Shown here: piece after piece, positions 1 to 7,805 of the stretch
Numbering within the stretch: the stretch's first letter is position 1
How the letters are laid out: every line of letters begins with the position of its first letter
Assembly (NCBI GenBank): GCA_025351745.1
Contig: JANXVI010000070.1
Span: 1-34,641 of the forward strand
Reading direction: 5' to 3'
Length of the DNA stretch: 34,641 nt
Origin: Rhodoferax sp.
Lineage (GTDB): Bacteria; Pseudomonadota; Gammaproteobacteria; Burkholderiales; Burkholderiaceae_C
The notes under the pieces: model-generated
The model's input: the letters and a program-made list of their open reading frames with translations, nothing else
What the model was told of the DNA's origin: nothing
Databases searched by the model: none
Position numbers and translations under genes: made by a program

Positions 1-429
1 TTGCAGGATCGCTTCCCCAACGCCTTCTACGTGCGCCCGGCGCTGGTGCAAATGCCCGCACAAACCGAGGTGGTGCGGCACGAGACATTCGTACCCATCC
101 TCTACGTGATGCAGTACAGCGAACTGGTTGAAGCGATTGCATTGAACAACGATGTGCCCCAAGGTCTGTCGTCGTCCATCTTCACCACCGACGTGCGTGA
201 GGCCGAGCAGTTCATGTCGGCGGCCGGCTCGGACTGCGGCATTGCGAATGTCAACATCGGCACCTCGGGCGCAGAGATTGGCGGTGCATTTGGCGGCGAG
301 AAGCAGACCGGTGGTGGCCGCGAGTCAGGCTCGGACGCGTGGAAGGCTTATATGCGCCGGGCGACGAACACGGTCAACTACTCGCGAGACCTGCCACTGG
401 CCCAGGGCGTACGTTTTGATTTGGAATAG
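1..429 (+). CDS. amaB: ALDH7-family aldehyde dehydrogenase (aminoadipate-semialdehyde type), 3' part only
   Basis: This is the last 142 residues of an NAD-dependent aldehyde dehydrogenase; the true start lies before the window, so the TTG at base 1 is not a start. The tail carries the ALDH7/antiquitin signature: [19 protein letters not shown], then [12 protein letters not shown] and [11 protein letters not shown]. In this family the enzyme oxidises alpha-aminoadipate semialdehyde (in equilibrium with piperideine-6-carboxylate) in lysine catabolism. The catalytic Cys and the NAD-binding domain are upstream and cannot be checked. The gene symbol follows the Pseudomonas lysine-pathway name and is an inference. 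A small inverted repeat, AGGGG/CCCCT, lies at 446-465 downstream but has no T-run, so I do not call it a terminator. Confidence 0.85.
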   Translation: MQDRFPNAFYVRPALVQMPAQTEVVRHETFVPILYVMQYSELVEAIALNNDVPQGLSSSIFTTDVREAEQFMSAAGSDCGIANVNIGTSGAEIGGAFGGEKQTGGGRESGSDAWKAYMRRATNTVNYSRDLPLAQGVRFDLE

Positions 430-637
430 GGTGAATTGAAAGACCAGGGGTTTCGCTTGACCCCTGCGTTGGAGAGAGAATCTGCCCGTGCCGGCGACCC
501 GGCGCAACAGCGGGCCTTGGACTACCAAACGCCACTCATTCCCAGAAAGTGGCATTCCAGCCCACCCCTTCCCCCTTTGGCCGCCCAGCGCGACAAGCCG
601 CGTTATGCTCGCAGGCTTGCCAACACCAAAGGTGACC

Positions 638-2830
638 ATGAACTGTTTGTTATCCCAAACCATCTTGAAACCGGCACTGGGCACGCTGCTGATCGCAGTT
701 GTATCCGTGTGCGGCGCTCTGGAAATTCCGCCTGCACCGGTTGCCCCGGTCAAGGAAGTGAGTGAAACGCTACACGGCGTCACACTGAAAGACCCCTATC
801 GCTATTTAGAAAATACCAAGGCTCCCGAGGTGCAAAACTGGTACAAGGGCCAAGGCGAACACGCCCGCGCTACGCTGGACAACATTGCCGGTCGCGATGC
901 GCTGGAGAAACGCATCACCGAGCTGACCTCAGCCAGCGGGGACGCCATCAACAGAATCACCCGAATGCCGGGCGACAAGATTTTTTACATGAAGCGCCCC
1001 AAGGGTGAGCGCCAATTCAAGCTGGCCATGCGGGTGGGCCTGCAGGGTGCCGAACGTATTTTGGTGGACCCCGAGGTCGACGCCAAGCGCACCGGCGTGC
1101 CGCACGCCATCAACTACTTCCAACCCTCGTGGGACGGAAAATACGTGGCCTATGGTATGTCAGCCGGTGGCTCCGAAGACGCGTCGCTCTACGTGGTTGA
1201 CGTTGCCAGCGGTAAAACCGTGGGCGATGCAACTCCCCGAGTGCACGAGGGCATGGTGGGCTGGTTACCTGACAGCCGCTCATTAACATATAACCAGCTC
1301 AAGTTGCCGACCAAGGGCGAATCCGATACCGAAGTCTTTCTTGACACTTCTGTCATGTGGCTCAAGGTGGGGGCGCCCACAAGCCAGGCCAAGGCTGTGT
1401 TTGGCCCAACAGTGACCAAAAATCTGGGCCTGGCGCGACTAGACGTAGCTTCGATCCAATTTGCGCCGGAGAGCCCCTGGATGATCGCCCGCACGACCGA
1501 TACCACCTTGCCGGAAGGACTTTTGTTTGTCGCCCGCACCGCCGATCTGGGCAAGCCAAATATCGTATGGACCAAAATTTCGGGCTATGACGACAAAATC
1601 ACTGAAGTGGAATTGCGTGGCAATGATTTGTACCTCATGACCCACAACCATGCGCCGCGCAAGCATGTCATGAAGCTCGACCTGCGCAAGCCGCAGTTGC
1701 AAAATGCAATAGAAGTGGTGGCGTCGCCCACCGATGGCGTTTTGGAAGAGTTCTCTCTCACGCGCGATGCATTGATTGCGTCCATACGCCAGGGCACCGA
1801 CATCGTCCTGCGCCGCTATGTGGATGACAAACCGCAGGGCGAGCCCATCCCCATGCCCTTCAAGGGTGCGGCCAGTGTGAGCCATGACACCGCGCACGCC
1901 TATACAGATGTGCTGTACACGCTCAGTGGCTGGACGCAAATGCCTTTGACCTTTGTACTCAAGGGCAATACTTCTGTCGACTCCGGTTTGCGCGTTAATC
2001 CGGCGCTCCCGCACCCGCCTGAAGTAGAAGTTCTGAACGTAGAAGTACCTAGCCATGACGGTGCCTTGGTACCTATGACTTTGCTCTTCAAGAAAGGGCT
2101 AAAGCGCGACGGCAGCAACCCCACTTTGCTCAACGCCTATGGTGCCTACGGTTTTTCAATGACTGCAGGTTTTACGGCTCCACGTCTGGCTTGGATTGAA
2201 CAAGGCGGCGTGCTGGCGCTGGCCAACGTACGGGGCAGCGGTGTAAATGGCGACGACTGGTACCGTGCAGGCCAAAAGGCCATGAAGTCCAACACCTGGA
2301 AAGACGGAGTGGCTTGCGCACAGTACCTGATCGCCCAAGGCTTTGCGACACCGAAGACGCTAGCAGTCATGGGCACTAGCGCCGGCGGCATCTTTGTAGG
2401 CCGCACTGTGACCGCAGCACCCGAACTGTTCGCCGCAGCGATTTTCGATGTAGGCGTTATAGACGCAGTGCGTGCAGAAGACAGTGCCAATGGCATCACC
2501 AACACTTCCGAGTTCGGCAGTGCTGCGAACCCAAAGGAGTTTCCCGCTCTTCTGGAGATGAGCACCTACCACCACATCGTGGAAGGCACGTCCTATCCCG
2601 CTGTTTTGCTGGTGCATGGCATGAATGACCCGCGTGTGGATGTTTGGCACAGCGGAAAAGCGGCCGCGCGCCTGCAGGCAGCCACTGCCAGCAAAAAACC
2701 CATCCTGTTACGGCTGGACATGCAGGCGGGCCACGGCATGGGTAGCACGGCAACCCAACGCAACGCCATGTCGGCAGACATCTACGCCTTCTTGCTATGG
2801 CAAATGGGCAAAACCTCATTGAAGGAATAG
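638..2830 (+). CDS. Exported prolyl oligopeptidase family (S9) serine peptidase
   Basis: Predicted 730-residue S9-family peptidase, which would cleave short peptides, classically after proline. The ORF is open from 488, but ATG 638 is preferred: it has AAAGGTGA just upstream and is followed by a plausible export signal (hydrophobic LGTLLIAVVSVCGA). An N-terminal stretch typical of S9A (VTLKDPYRYLE) leads into the beta-propeller region, then the alpha/beta-hydrolase domain. The catalytic triad can be placed as Ser581 in GTSAGG, Asp664 in MNDPRVDVWHS and His699 in QAGHGMGS. The nucleophile elbow is GTSAGG rather than the GGSNGG of classical prolyl oligopeptidases, so specificity may differ. It is the first gene of an operon: the next start is 4 nt after its stop. 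Probably periplasmic. Confidence 0.85.
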   Translation: MNCLLSQTILKPALGTLLIAVVSVCGALEIPPAPVAPVKEVSETLHGVTLKDPYRYLENTKAPEVQNWYKGQGEHARATLDNIAGRDALEKRITELTSASGDAINRITRMPGDKIFYMKRPKGERQFKLAMRVGLQGAERILVDPEVDAKRTGVPHAINYFQPSWDGKYVAYGMSAGGSEDASLYVVDVASGKTVGDATPRVHEGMVGWLPDSRSLTYNQLKLPTKGESDTEVFLDTSVMWLKVGAPTSQAKAVFGPTVTKNLGLARLDVASIQFAPESPWMIARTTDTTLPEGLLFVARTADLGKPNIVWTKISGYDDKITEVELRGNDLYLMTHNHAPRKHVMKLDLRKPQLQNAIEVVASPTDGVLEEFSLTRDALIASIRQGTDIVLRRYVDDKPQGEPIPMPFKGAASVSHDTAHAYTDVLYTLSGWTQMPLTFVLKGNTSVDSGLRVNPALPHPPEVEVLNVEVPSHDGALVPMTLLFKKGLKRDGSNPTLLNAYGAYGFSMTAGFTAPRLAWIEQGGVLALANVRGSGVNGDDWYRAGQKAMKSNTWKDGVACAQYLIAQGFATPKTLAVMGTSAGGIFVGRTVTAAPELFAAAIFDVGVIDAVRAEDSANGITNTSEFGSAANPKEFPALLEMSTYHHIVEGTSYPAVLLVHGMNDPRVDVWHSGKAAARLQAATASKKPILLRLDMQAGHGMGSTATQRNAMSADIYAFLLWQMGKTSLKE

Positions 2831-2834
2831 GCCC

Positions 2835-3755
2835 GTGAGAACCAAACTACATGCGCCCACTGCAGTGGCCTGGATGGTGATGGCCTTCTGCCCAATGGTA
2901 TGGGCCAAACCGGTACCGCAAATCAGCCAGGCCGACATCATCAAAAATTCGGCACCTGGCGACTGGCGCAGGCTAGACCCCGAGAATACGGTGGTCATGG
3001 AGATCAACGGCCAGGCTGTCATCATGGAACTGGCGCCGCGTTTTGCACCCAAGCACGCAGCCAACATCCGTACGCTGACCCGCGAAGGCTACTACACCGG
3101 CTCTGCCGTGGTGCGCGTGCAAGACAACTACGTCACGCAGTGGGCCGACCCGGCGGATGATGAAAAGGAGAAAGAAAAGCTCAAGCCCTTGGGCACGGCG
3201 CTGGCCGAATTGCCGGCCGAGTTTTCCATTCCGTTCAAAGGCTTGCCGATCACCAAGTTCACCGACCCCGATGGCTGGGCGCCGGTCAGCGGCTTTGTCG
3301 ATGGCATGCCGGTGGCGGCAGACCCTGGCAAGAACAAGGCCTGGCTCGCACACTGCTACGGCGTGGTCGGCGCGGCACGCGGCACTAAGCCCGACAGCAG
3401 CAATGGAACCAGCCTCTACGCCATCAATGGCCAGGCACCACGGGCGCTGGACCTGAACATCACCGTGGTGGGTCGCATCGTCAAGGGCATGGAAGTTCTG
3501 TCATCCATGCCCCGCGGCCCCGGGCCTATGGGTTTTTATGACAAGCCCGATGCCTATATCCCCATCACCCGCGCACGCATGCTGGCCGACATCCCCGCTA
3601 CCGAGCAGCCCAACATCGAGATCATGCGCACCGACACCGTAACCTGGCGCAATCTCGTAGAAACCAGCCGCCACGCGATTGGTGGCTGGGCGGTGCGCAG
3701 CGCGCTGCACAGCAATATTTGCAATCGCAGCGTGCCGACACGCCCCATTCCCTAG
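2835..3755 (+). CDS. Exported cyclophilin-type peptidyl-prolyl isomerase
   Basis: A 306-residue cyclophilin-family protein, predicted to catalyse cis-trans isomerisation of X-Pro bonds in exported proteins. The GTG start lies 4 nt after the stop of the S9 peptidase gene, with AAGGA upstream inside the end of that gene. Residues 1-24 form a signal peptide ending MVWA, so the protein should be periplasmic. The cyclophilin fold is visible from about residue 55 ([14 protein letters not shown], then [18 protein letters not shown]). [14 protein letters not shown] aligns with the catalytic R-x5-F-x2-Q region of cyclophilins. The domain is longer than minimal bacterial PpiA/PpiB (about 165-190 aa) because of inserted loops and a C-terminal extension. 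Sitting between two peptidases suggests a shared role in peptide or protein turnover; this is inference. Confidence 0.85.
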   Translation: MRTKLHAPTAVAWMVMAFCPMVWAKPVPQISQADIIKNSAPGDWRRLDPENTVVMEINGQAVIMELAPRFAPKHAANIRTLTREGYYTGSAVVRVQDNYVTQWADPADDEKEKEKLKPLGTALAELPAEFSIPFKGLPITKFTDPDGWAPVSGFVDGMPVAADPGKNKAWLAHCYGVVGAARGTKPDSSNGTSLYAINGQAPRALDLNITVVGRIVKGMEVLSSMPRGPGPMGFYDKPDAYIPITRARMLADIPATEQPNIEIMRTDTVTWRNLVETSRHAIGGWAVRSALHSNICNRSVPTRPIP

Positions 3756-3767
3756 GACACACCCTCG

Positions 3768-5261
3768 ATGACCGCATCCTCCGCACTGGCGCCATTGAAC
3801 GCCACCTTCAAACGCCTGCACCACTTCAACCACCTAGCCAGCATCGCCAGCTGGGACCAGGCCGCCATGATGCCGACCAAGGGCAACGAGGCACGCGCAG
3901 AGGCCATGGCCGAGCTGCAGGTGCTGATGCACCAGACCTTGACTGATCCCGCACTCAAGGCGCAGTTCGACGCTGCACAGCAATCGAATCTGGCCGAAGC
4001 CGACCAGGCCAGCCTGACCGAAATGCGCCGCGAATGGGCAACGGTCAACCGCCTGCCACAGGATTTGGTAGAAGCGCAAAGCCTGGCCGGTGCGCGTTGC
4101 GAACACGCGTGGCGCACCCAGCGCAAGGCCAACGACTGGCAAGGCTTTTTGGAAAACTTTCGCGAGGTCGTCAAACTGGCGCGGCAGGAGGCTGAGTTTT
4201 TGGCCGATGCCACCGGCAGCACGCCCTACGAAGCGCTGATGGACAAGTTCGAGCCGGGCATGTCTGGAAAAGCTATCACTGCATTGTTTGGAGATGTTAA
4301 AACTTGGTTGCCCGACCTGATCAGCAAGGTGATTGCCAAGCAAGCGTCCGAAGTCGTGGTGCAGGCCACTGGGCCTTTCCCCATCGACAAGCAACGCGCC
4401 TTGGGTGTCGAAGTCATGGGGCTGCTGGGCTTTGACTTTGAAGCGGGTCGGCTGGACATTTCCACCCATCCGTTCTGCGGTGGTGTGCCACAAGATGTGC
4501 GCATCACCACACGCTACAACCCGGACACATTCGCGCCCAGCCTGATGGGCATCATCCACGAGACCGGCCACGCCCGCTACGAGCAACGCCTGCCGCGTGA
4601 CACGCTGTACCTGCCCGTAGGCCGTGCGCGGTCCATGGGCATACACGAGAGTCAAAGCCTGTCGTTCGAGATGCAGTTGGCCCGCAACCCGGCTTTCCTG
4701 CAACTGATTGCGCCGCTGGTGAAAAAGCACCTGGGCGACCAGACCGCTTTTGATGCGGAAGACCTGGCACGCATGATGACCCGTGTGAAGCGCGGCTTTA
4801 TCCGCGTCGATGCGGATGAGCTCACCTACCCGGCCCATGTGATCTTGCGTTTCGAGATCGAACGTGCGCTGATTTCCGGTGATATAGATGCCGACGACAT
4901 CCCCGCACTGTGGACCGCCAAGATGCAGGAGTACCTAGGTGTGGATGTGGCGGGCAATTTCGACCACGGGTGCCTGCAGGACATCCACTGGCCGATGGGC
5001 ATGTTCGGGTATTTCCCCAGCTACACGCTGGGTGCCATGTACGCCGCGCAATATTTCGCGACCATTCGCAAGCTGCACCCGGACATGGACACCCGCATTG
5101 CCAGTGGCGACCTGTCACCGGTGATGGACTGGCTGGATACCAACATCTGGAGCCAGGCCAGCCGCTGGTCCACCGATGCACTGGTGACGCGCGCTACCGG
5201 CGAGCCGCTCAATGCCAAGCACTTTCGAAAACACCTGGAAGCTCGGTACTTGGCAGCATGA
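3768..5261 (+). CDS. M32-family metallocarboxypeptidase (carboxypeptidase Taq type)
   Basis: A 497-residue zinc carboxypeptidase of family M32, which removes C-terminal residues from peptides and is usually cytoplasmic. Length matches the family (about 500 aa). The zinc motif HETGH occupies residues 264-268 in GIIHETGHARYEQRLP. Other family blocks are present: the N-terminal SIASWDQAAMMP, a central DVRITTRYNP, and a C-terminal FGYFPSYTLGAMYAAQ. No signal peptide is seen, unlike the two genes before it. It follows the cyclophilin gene by 12 nt and closes the operon. A short AT-rich codon patch (about 4265-4312, residues around GKAITALFGDVKTW) contrasts with the surrounding GC-rich codon use. 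No clear plus-strand terminator follows. Confidence 0.92.
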   Translation: MTASSALAPLNATFKRLHHFNHLASIASWDQAAMMPTKGNEARAEAMAELQVLMHQTLTDPALKAQFDAAQQSNLAEADQASLTEMRREWATVNRLPQDLVEAQSLAGARCEHAWRTQRKANDWQGFLENFREVVKLARQEAEFLADATGSTPYEALMDKFEPGMSGKAITALFGDVKTWLPDLISKVIAKQASEVVVQATGPFPIDKQRALGVEVMGLLGFDFEAGRLDISTHPFCGGVPQDVRITTRYNPDTFAPSLMGIIHETGHARYEQRLPRDTLYLPVGRARSMGIHESQSLSFEMQLARNPAFLQLIAPLVKKHLGDQTAFDAEDLARMMTRVKRGFIRVDADELTYPAHVILRFEIERALISGDIDADDIPALWTAKMQEYLGVDVAGNFDHGCLQDIHWPMGMFGYFPSYTLGAMYAAQYFATIRKLHPDMDTRIASGDLSPVMDWLDTNIWSQASRWSTDALVTRATGEPLNAKHFRKHLEARYLAA

Positions 5262-5306
5262 GAAACGCCTACCCACCATGCCCATCAGGTGCTAGCCATG
5301 GTGCCC

Positions 5307-5329
5307 AAAAAAACCCCGCTGATGCGGGG
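5307..5329 (-). terminator. Rho-independent terminator of the PEP-CTERM gene
   Basis: Read on the minus strand this is a six-pair perfect stem CCCCGC/GCGGGG with a four-base loop, followed directly by seven T. It lies about 27 nt beyond the PEP-CTERM stop codon. On the plus strand there is no T-run, so it mainly serves the minus-strand gene, though the hairpin may also slow transcription from the M32 gene. Confidence 0.85.
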
Positions 5330-5355
5330 CTTGGTCAGTCAATTCGTCGCAATAC

Positions 5356-5958
5356 TTAGGCGGCGAGCGACGACTTGCGGTTCTTACGGCGGGTCACAGC
5401 ACCCAGAATACCCAGACCAGCCAACATCATGGCGTAGGTTTCGGGTTCAGGAACCGCGTTGACAGCCGAGCTCACACCGGACAGGTGCACGCTATATGCG
5501 GAGCCCATATCGCCGTGATTGGCTGGTTGCGTCCACTGCGCCAGTGGAATTGCTGTCTGGCTATCGAAGTTGAAGCCTTGGGCCAAAGTCGTGCCGTTGG
5601 CAAAATTGTTGTACGTTGCAATCGTGAACTTGTAGCTACCGGCAACCAGGTTGGCAAATGTCAATCCGGAGTCAAAACGCGTTTGTCCGGGGGCGATGCT
5701 GGCATTGTCATCGTTTTGGCCGAGCAGCGACCAACCGGTGTTGGTCTGAGACCAGACGGCGGTAATGGGGTCGAAATTGATCCCGTCCAGGAATGAGTCG
5801 GTCCAGACCTTGACATTGGTGGCGTCCGACGCCAATTCAAAATTGATTTGAATAACGTCTTTGTGGGTGGCAATGTTTCCATTGAAGTCAAACTGTGCAG
5901 CGTGCGCGCTGGCAACTGCGGTCAAGGCCAAAACCAATGCGAGTGGTTTAAAGTTCAT
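5356..5958 (-). CDS. PEP-CTERM sorting domain protein
   Basis: A 200-residue exported protein with a Sec signal peptide (MNFKPLALVLALTAVASAHA, likely cut before AQ) and a C-terminal PEP-CTERM sorting signal: VPEPETY, a hydrophobic span MMLAGLGILGAV, then the basic tail TRRKNRK. Such proteins are processed by an exosortase (EpsH/XrtA type) and are often tied to exopolysaccharide or biofilm matrix. The middle region is a beta-rich passenger without a function I recognise. It resembles other single-domain PEP-CTERM proteins that have DNxxS/pre-peptidase-like beta folds, but I cannot place it in a family. No exosortase gene is in the window. The gene stands alone between a terminator and a long upstream spacer with dyad sequences. 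Confidence 0.88.
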   Translation of the reverse strand: MNFKPLALVLALTAVASAHAAQFDFNGNIATHKDVIQINFELASDATNVKVWTDSFLDGINFDPITAVWSQTNTGWSLLGQNDDNASIAPGQTRFDSGLTFANLVAGSYKFTIATYNNFANGTTLAQGFNFDSQTAIPLAQWTQPANHGDMGSAYSVHLSGVSSAVNAVPEPETYAMMLAGLGILGAVTRRKNRKSSLAA

Positions 5959-6028
5959 AAATGATTGTTTTCTCTAAGATTGGATAAAACCCCGCTCTCC
6001 CGAGCAAGGTTTGGTTTTGAACACCGGT

Positions 6029-6105
6029 CTTGCGTAGGGCAAGTCTCAGCGACGCGCCGCAGTGTAGGTGGGGACGCACGAACTGCCTATAGTCCGAACG
6101 GACTA
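6029..6105. promoter_or_regulatory. Dyad sequences upstream of the PEP-CTERM gene
   Basis: The 186-nt spacer between the PEP-CTERM start (5958) and the stop of the CsgG-like gene (6145) holds two inverted repeats. The stronger is the 16-bp TAGTCCGAACGGACTA at 6090-6105 (7-bp perfect arms, 2-nt centre). The weaker is CTTGC-5nt-GCAAG at 6029-6043. Neither is followed by a T-run. The 7-2-7 dyad about 130 bp upstream of the PEP-CTERM start looks like a dimeric activator site rather than a terminator; the regulator is unknown. Confidence 0.4.
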
Positions 6106-6144
6106 ATGCCCCATCGATGGCCGCTCAACGCCCATTTGAAGGCC

Positions 6145-7005
6145 TCACAAGGCTTTGGTGGATGTCTTCCTGGACGCCACTGGCGGCGGCAAATCTTTTG
6201 CCATTAATTCACGCGCCTGCACCACCAGTTTGTTGTGCGCATCCAAAAACGCAGCGGCAATAACCTTGCCCTCGTTGGTATTGCTCCAGCCCATGCCGCC
6301 CGCGCCACCCATACCGCCGAAGGCCAAGCCCCCCAGGCCCAAGTCTGTGGTGCGTGCAGCACCGGTAGCGGCAGCAACCTGCTCCGTGGTTTCGTTGTCG
6401 GTCAGTAGTAGCGCCACCTGCGCTTCCTTGAACTTGATCTGCTCGACGATGCCAATCAACGCGCCGAGGTCGCGCACGACAGGGATATGGGCCAGCACGC
6501 CGCCCAGGCTGCGCCCGGCGTCCTGCTCGCTAAAAGTCAGGTTGGGAATCAGCGTGTACTGTGCCTCGTAACCCTTGCCTTTCTCCACCGTATTACCGTG
6601 CTTGCGCAGGATTCCGCTGTCTTTCAACTGCTGCTCCTGGATCGTTCCGTGCAATCCGGCTGAGCGGTCCACCACCCGAAAGCACCCGCTTTGCTGTGCC
6701 AGCAAACGCACCAGTGGCACGGGCGAACTGGGCAGGTTGTAACTGCTGCTCATCACATAGCCATTGGGGTTTTCGGCCAGAGCCAGCGTGGCTACCGGTG
6801 CATCGCATTTGACCAGCGACTGGTTCGCACCTTTGGCACCTGCCGGGCCAGCGGAGCCGGTGACCTCGGAGCTGCCGCCACCCAACTCGGTTCCTTTCTT
6901 GCCGCATCCGGGCAAAACCGCAAGTGAGCACAACATGACCGCAAGCACCAAGGGAGCGCGGGCAAAAGAAGGTGGGTGAAAACGAATCAGAACGGATGAA
7001 GGCAT
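6145..7005 (-). CDS. CsgG/LpoB-like outer-membrane lipoprotein (copy 1)
   Basis: A 286-residue lipoprotein. ATG 7005 is chosen over the ORF start 7050 because AAGGAA precedes it at normal distance and a signal peptide follows with lipobox LPGC (Cys34). The mature part has the layout of CsgG/LpoB/HfaB-like proteins: a short beta strand (APVATLALAE), a surface RLLAQQSGCFRVVDRSAG segment, then a glycine-rich loop (GLGGLAFGGMGGAGG). CsgG itself forms the curli secretion pore, but no csgE/F/A genes are nearby, so the role is unknown. The gene diverges from a decayed WS/DGAT fragment, and a second decayed copy of its own 3' half lies at 8752-8886. Family placement is by eye and should be checked with an HMM. 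Confidence 0.65.
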   Translation of the reverse strand: MPSSVLIRFHPPSFARAPLVLAVMLCSLAVLPGCGKKGTELGGGSSEVTGSAGPAGAKGANQSLVKCDAPVATLALAENPNGYVMSSSYNLPSSPVPLVRLLAQQSGCFRVVDRSAGLHGTIQEQQLKDSGILRKHGNTVEKGKGYEAQYTLIPNLTFSEQDAGRSLGGVLAHIPVVRDLGALIGIVEQIKFKEAQVALLLTDNETTEQVAAATGAARTTDLGLGGLAFGGMGGAGGMGWSNTNEGKVIAAAFLDAHNKLVVQARELMAKDLPPPVASRKTSTKAL

Positions 7006-7056
7006 GGATGGGTTCCTTGAAAAGGCGGGCGAATGGTAACCGAGTGCCAAGCCAGC

Positions 7057-7315
7057 AGCAGGCAGAGGGCTTCACCCGCAAATTGGGCATGATGCCCCTG
7101 GACTGGTCTAATTCCGTTTCCAAATCATTTCTGTCTAGGCGTGAAGCCGCAGACAGTGCTACGGCACGGCAAGCCGAAGCAACACCGACAGGGATGATCT
7201 AGAAATGGAATAGCCCCGTGTGGGTGAAGGGCCAGGACATAGGCCTGGGTCATCACATACGCCATGTCACGCTGCTCAACGTTGCGCGCCCTGATTGGCT
7301 GTCCAGGCACGCCCT
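7057..7315 (+). pseudogene. Decayed fragment of a WS/DGAT acyltransferase gene
   Basis: Two blocks align in order with the intact WS/DGAT gene at 8895. First, about 7066-7120 (CTTCACCCGCAAATTGG, encoding FTRKLGMMPLDWSN) matches codons about 54-70. Second, about 7211-7281 (CACATACGCCATGTCACGCTG) matches the next codons, encoding HIRHVTL. The blocks are separated by a 106-bp inverted-repeat insertion (7108-7213). Beyond 7280 a weaker match to the codons for YVARLHSSLLD continues after a short deletion. The first 50 or so codons and the catalytic HHxxxDG region are missing, so this is a non-functional remnant. Confidence 0.8.
7108..7213. mobile_element. MITE-like element with imperfect terminal inverted repeats
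   Basis: The left end CTAATTCCGTTTCCAAATCA and the reverse complement of the right end CTATTCCATTTCTAGATCAT align with one gap over about 27 bp; nearly all mismatches are transitions. The 106-bp unit splits the WS/DGAT remnant at what would be codons 68-70. The flanks taATTCCGT and taGCCCCGT may be a decayed target duplication, but this overlaps the repeat ends and is uncertain. There is no coding capacity, as expected for a non-autonomous element. Confidence 0.55.
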
Positions 7316-7805
7316 AGTTATCAACTTGGACTGAAATCAACTTGCCGATGGCCGTAGTCGTCTTCCATCTGCCTGAGCCCATCGGGTACGCATGCGCACC
7401 ACCAATGGACTGTATCGAGTGAACAGGGGCCGAAGCGCCGAACACGTGTCGCGCCTTTGTGTCCCAACCCTGAAAGTTGCCTGCATCACATCAGTGCATT
7501 GCTGGCCGAACAAGGCGAGGAGCGGATGACTGCAAAAATCACGCTCTGACCATGAAACCTTGACCGCTGTATATCAACAACACCCAAAATCAAAATTTTG
7601 AAATTTACAAAAAATAGGTTGCTTTATCGCAAAACCTGCGCATTCAGTGTAGGATTTTTGTACGTAAACAGTAGCTGTACTCCATAGTGCCTCCAAACAG
7701 AAATAATGTGCAAAAACGTAGAATTGGGAAAGCAACTGTATTGTGCTATTGAAAAGAGAGCGACAGTCATGCACAATCTATGAGTCAATATATGGGACGT
7801 TCAAA
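7316..7805. other. Non-coding spacer, AT-rich in its second half
   Basis: I see no supportable gene here. Positions 7316-7560 have mixed composition and may include further unrecognisable debris of the WS/DGAT copy. From about 7565 to 7800 the sequence becomes strongly AT-rich (for example CAAAATTTTG at 7582-7591 and a short dyad ACAGTAGCTGT near 7667), unlike the rest of the window. That stretch probably holds the promoter of the PKD-PEBP lipoprotein gene, but I cannot fix a -35/-10 pair with confidence. The 66-codon minus-strand ORF at 7574-7774 has no RBS or recognisable content and is not called. Confidence 0.5.

Noticed and set aside
446-465. AGGGG/CCCCT inverted repeat after the aldehyde dehydrogenase gene
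   Set aside because: Short stem and no following T-run; not enough for a terminator call.
488-637. N-terminal extension of the S9 peptidase ORF
   Set aside because: The 50 extra residues are Arg/Pro-rich with no SD at 488; ATG 638 has an SD and begins an export signal.
3834-4838. 334-codon minus-strand ORF opposite the M32 carboxypeptidase gene
   Set aside because: Antisense shadow of a gene with an intact HETGH motif and full family length.
7574-7774. 66-codon minus-strand ORF in the AT-rich spacer
   Set aside because: No SD, Cys/Phe-rich chance composition and overlap with the probable promoter of the PKD-PEBP gene.
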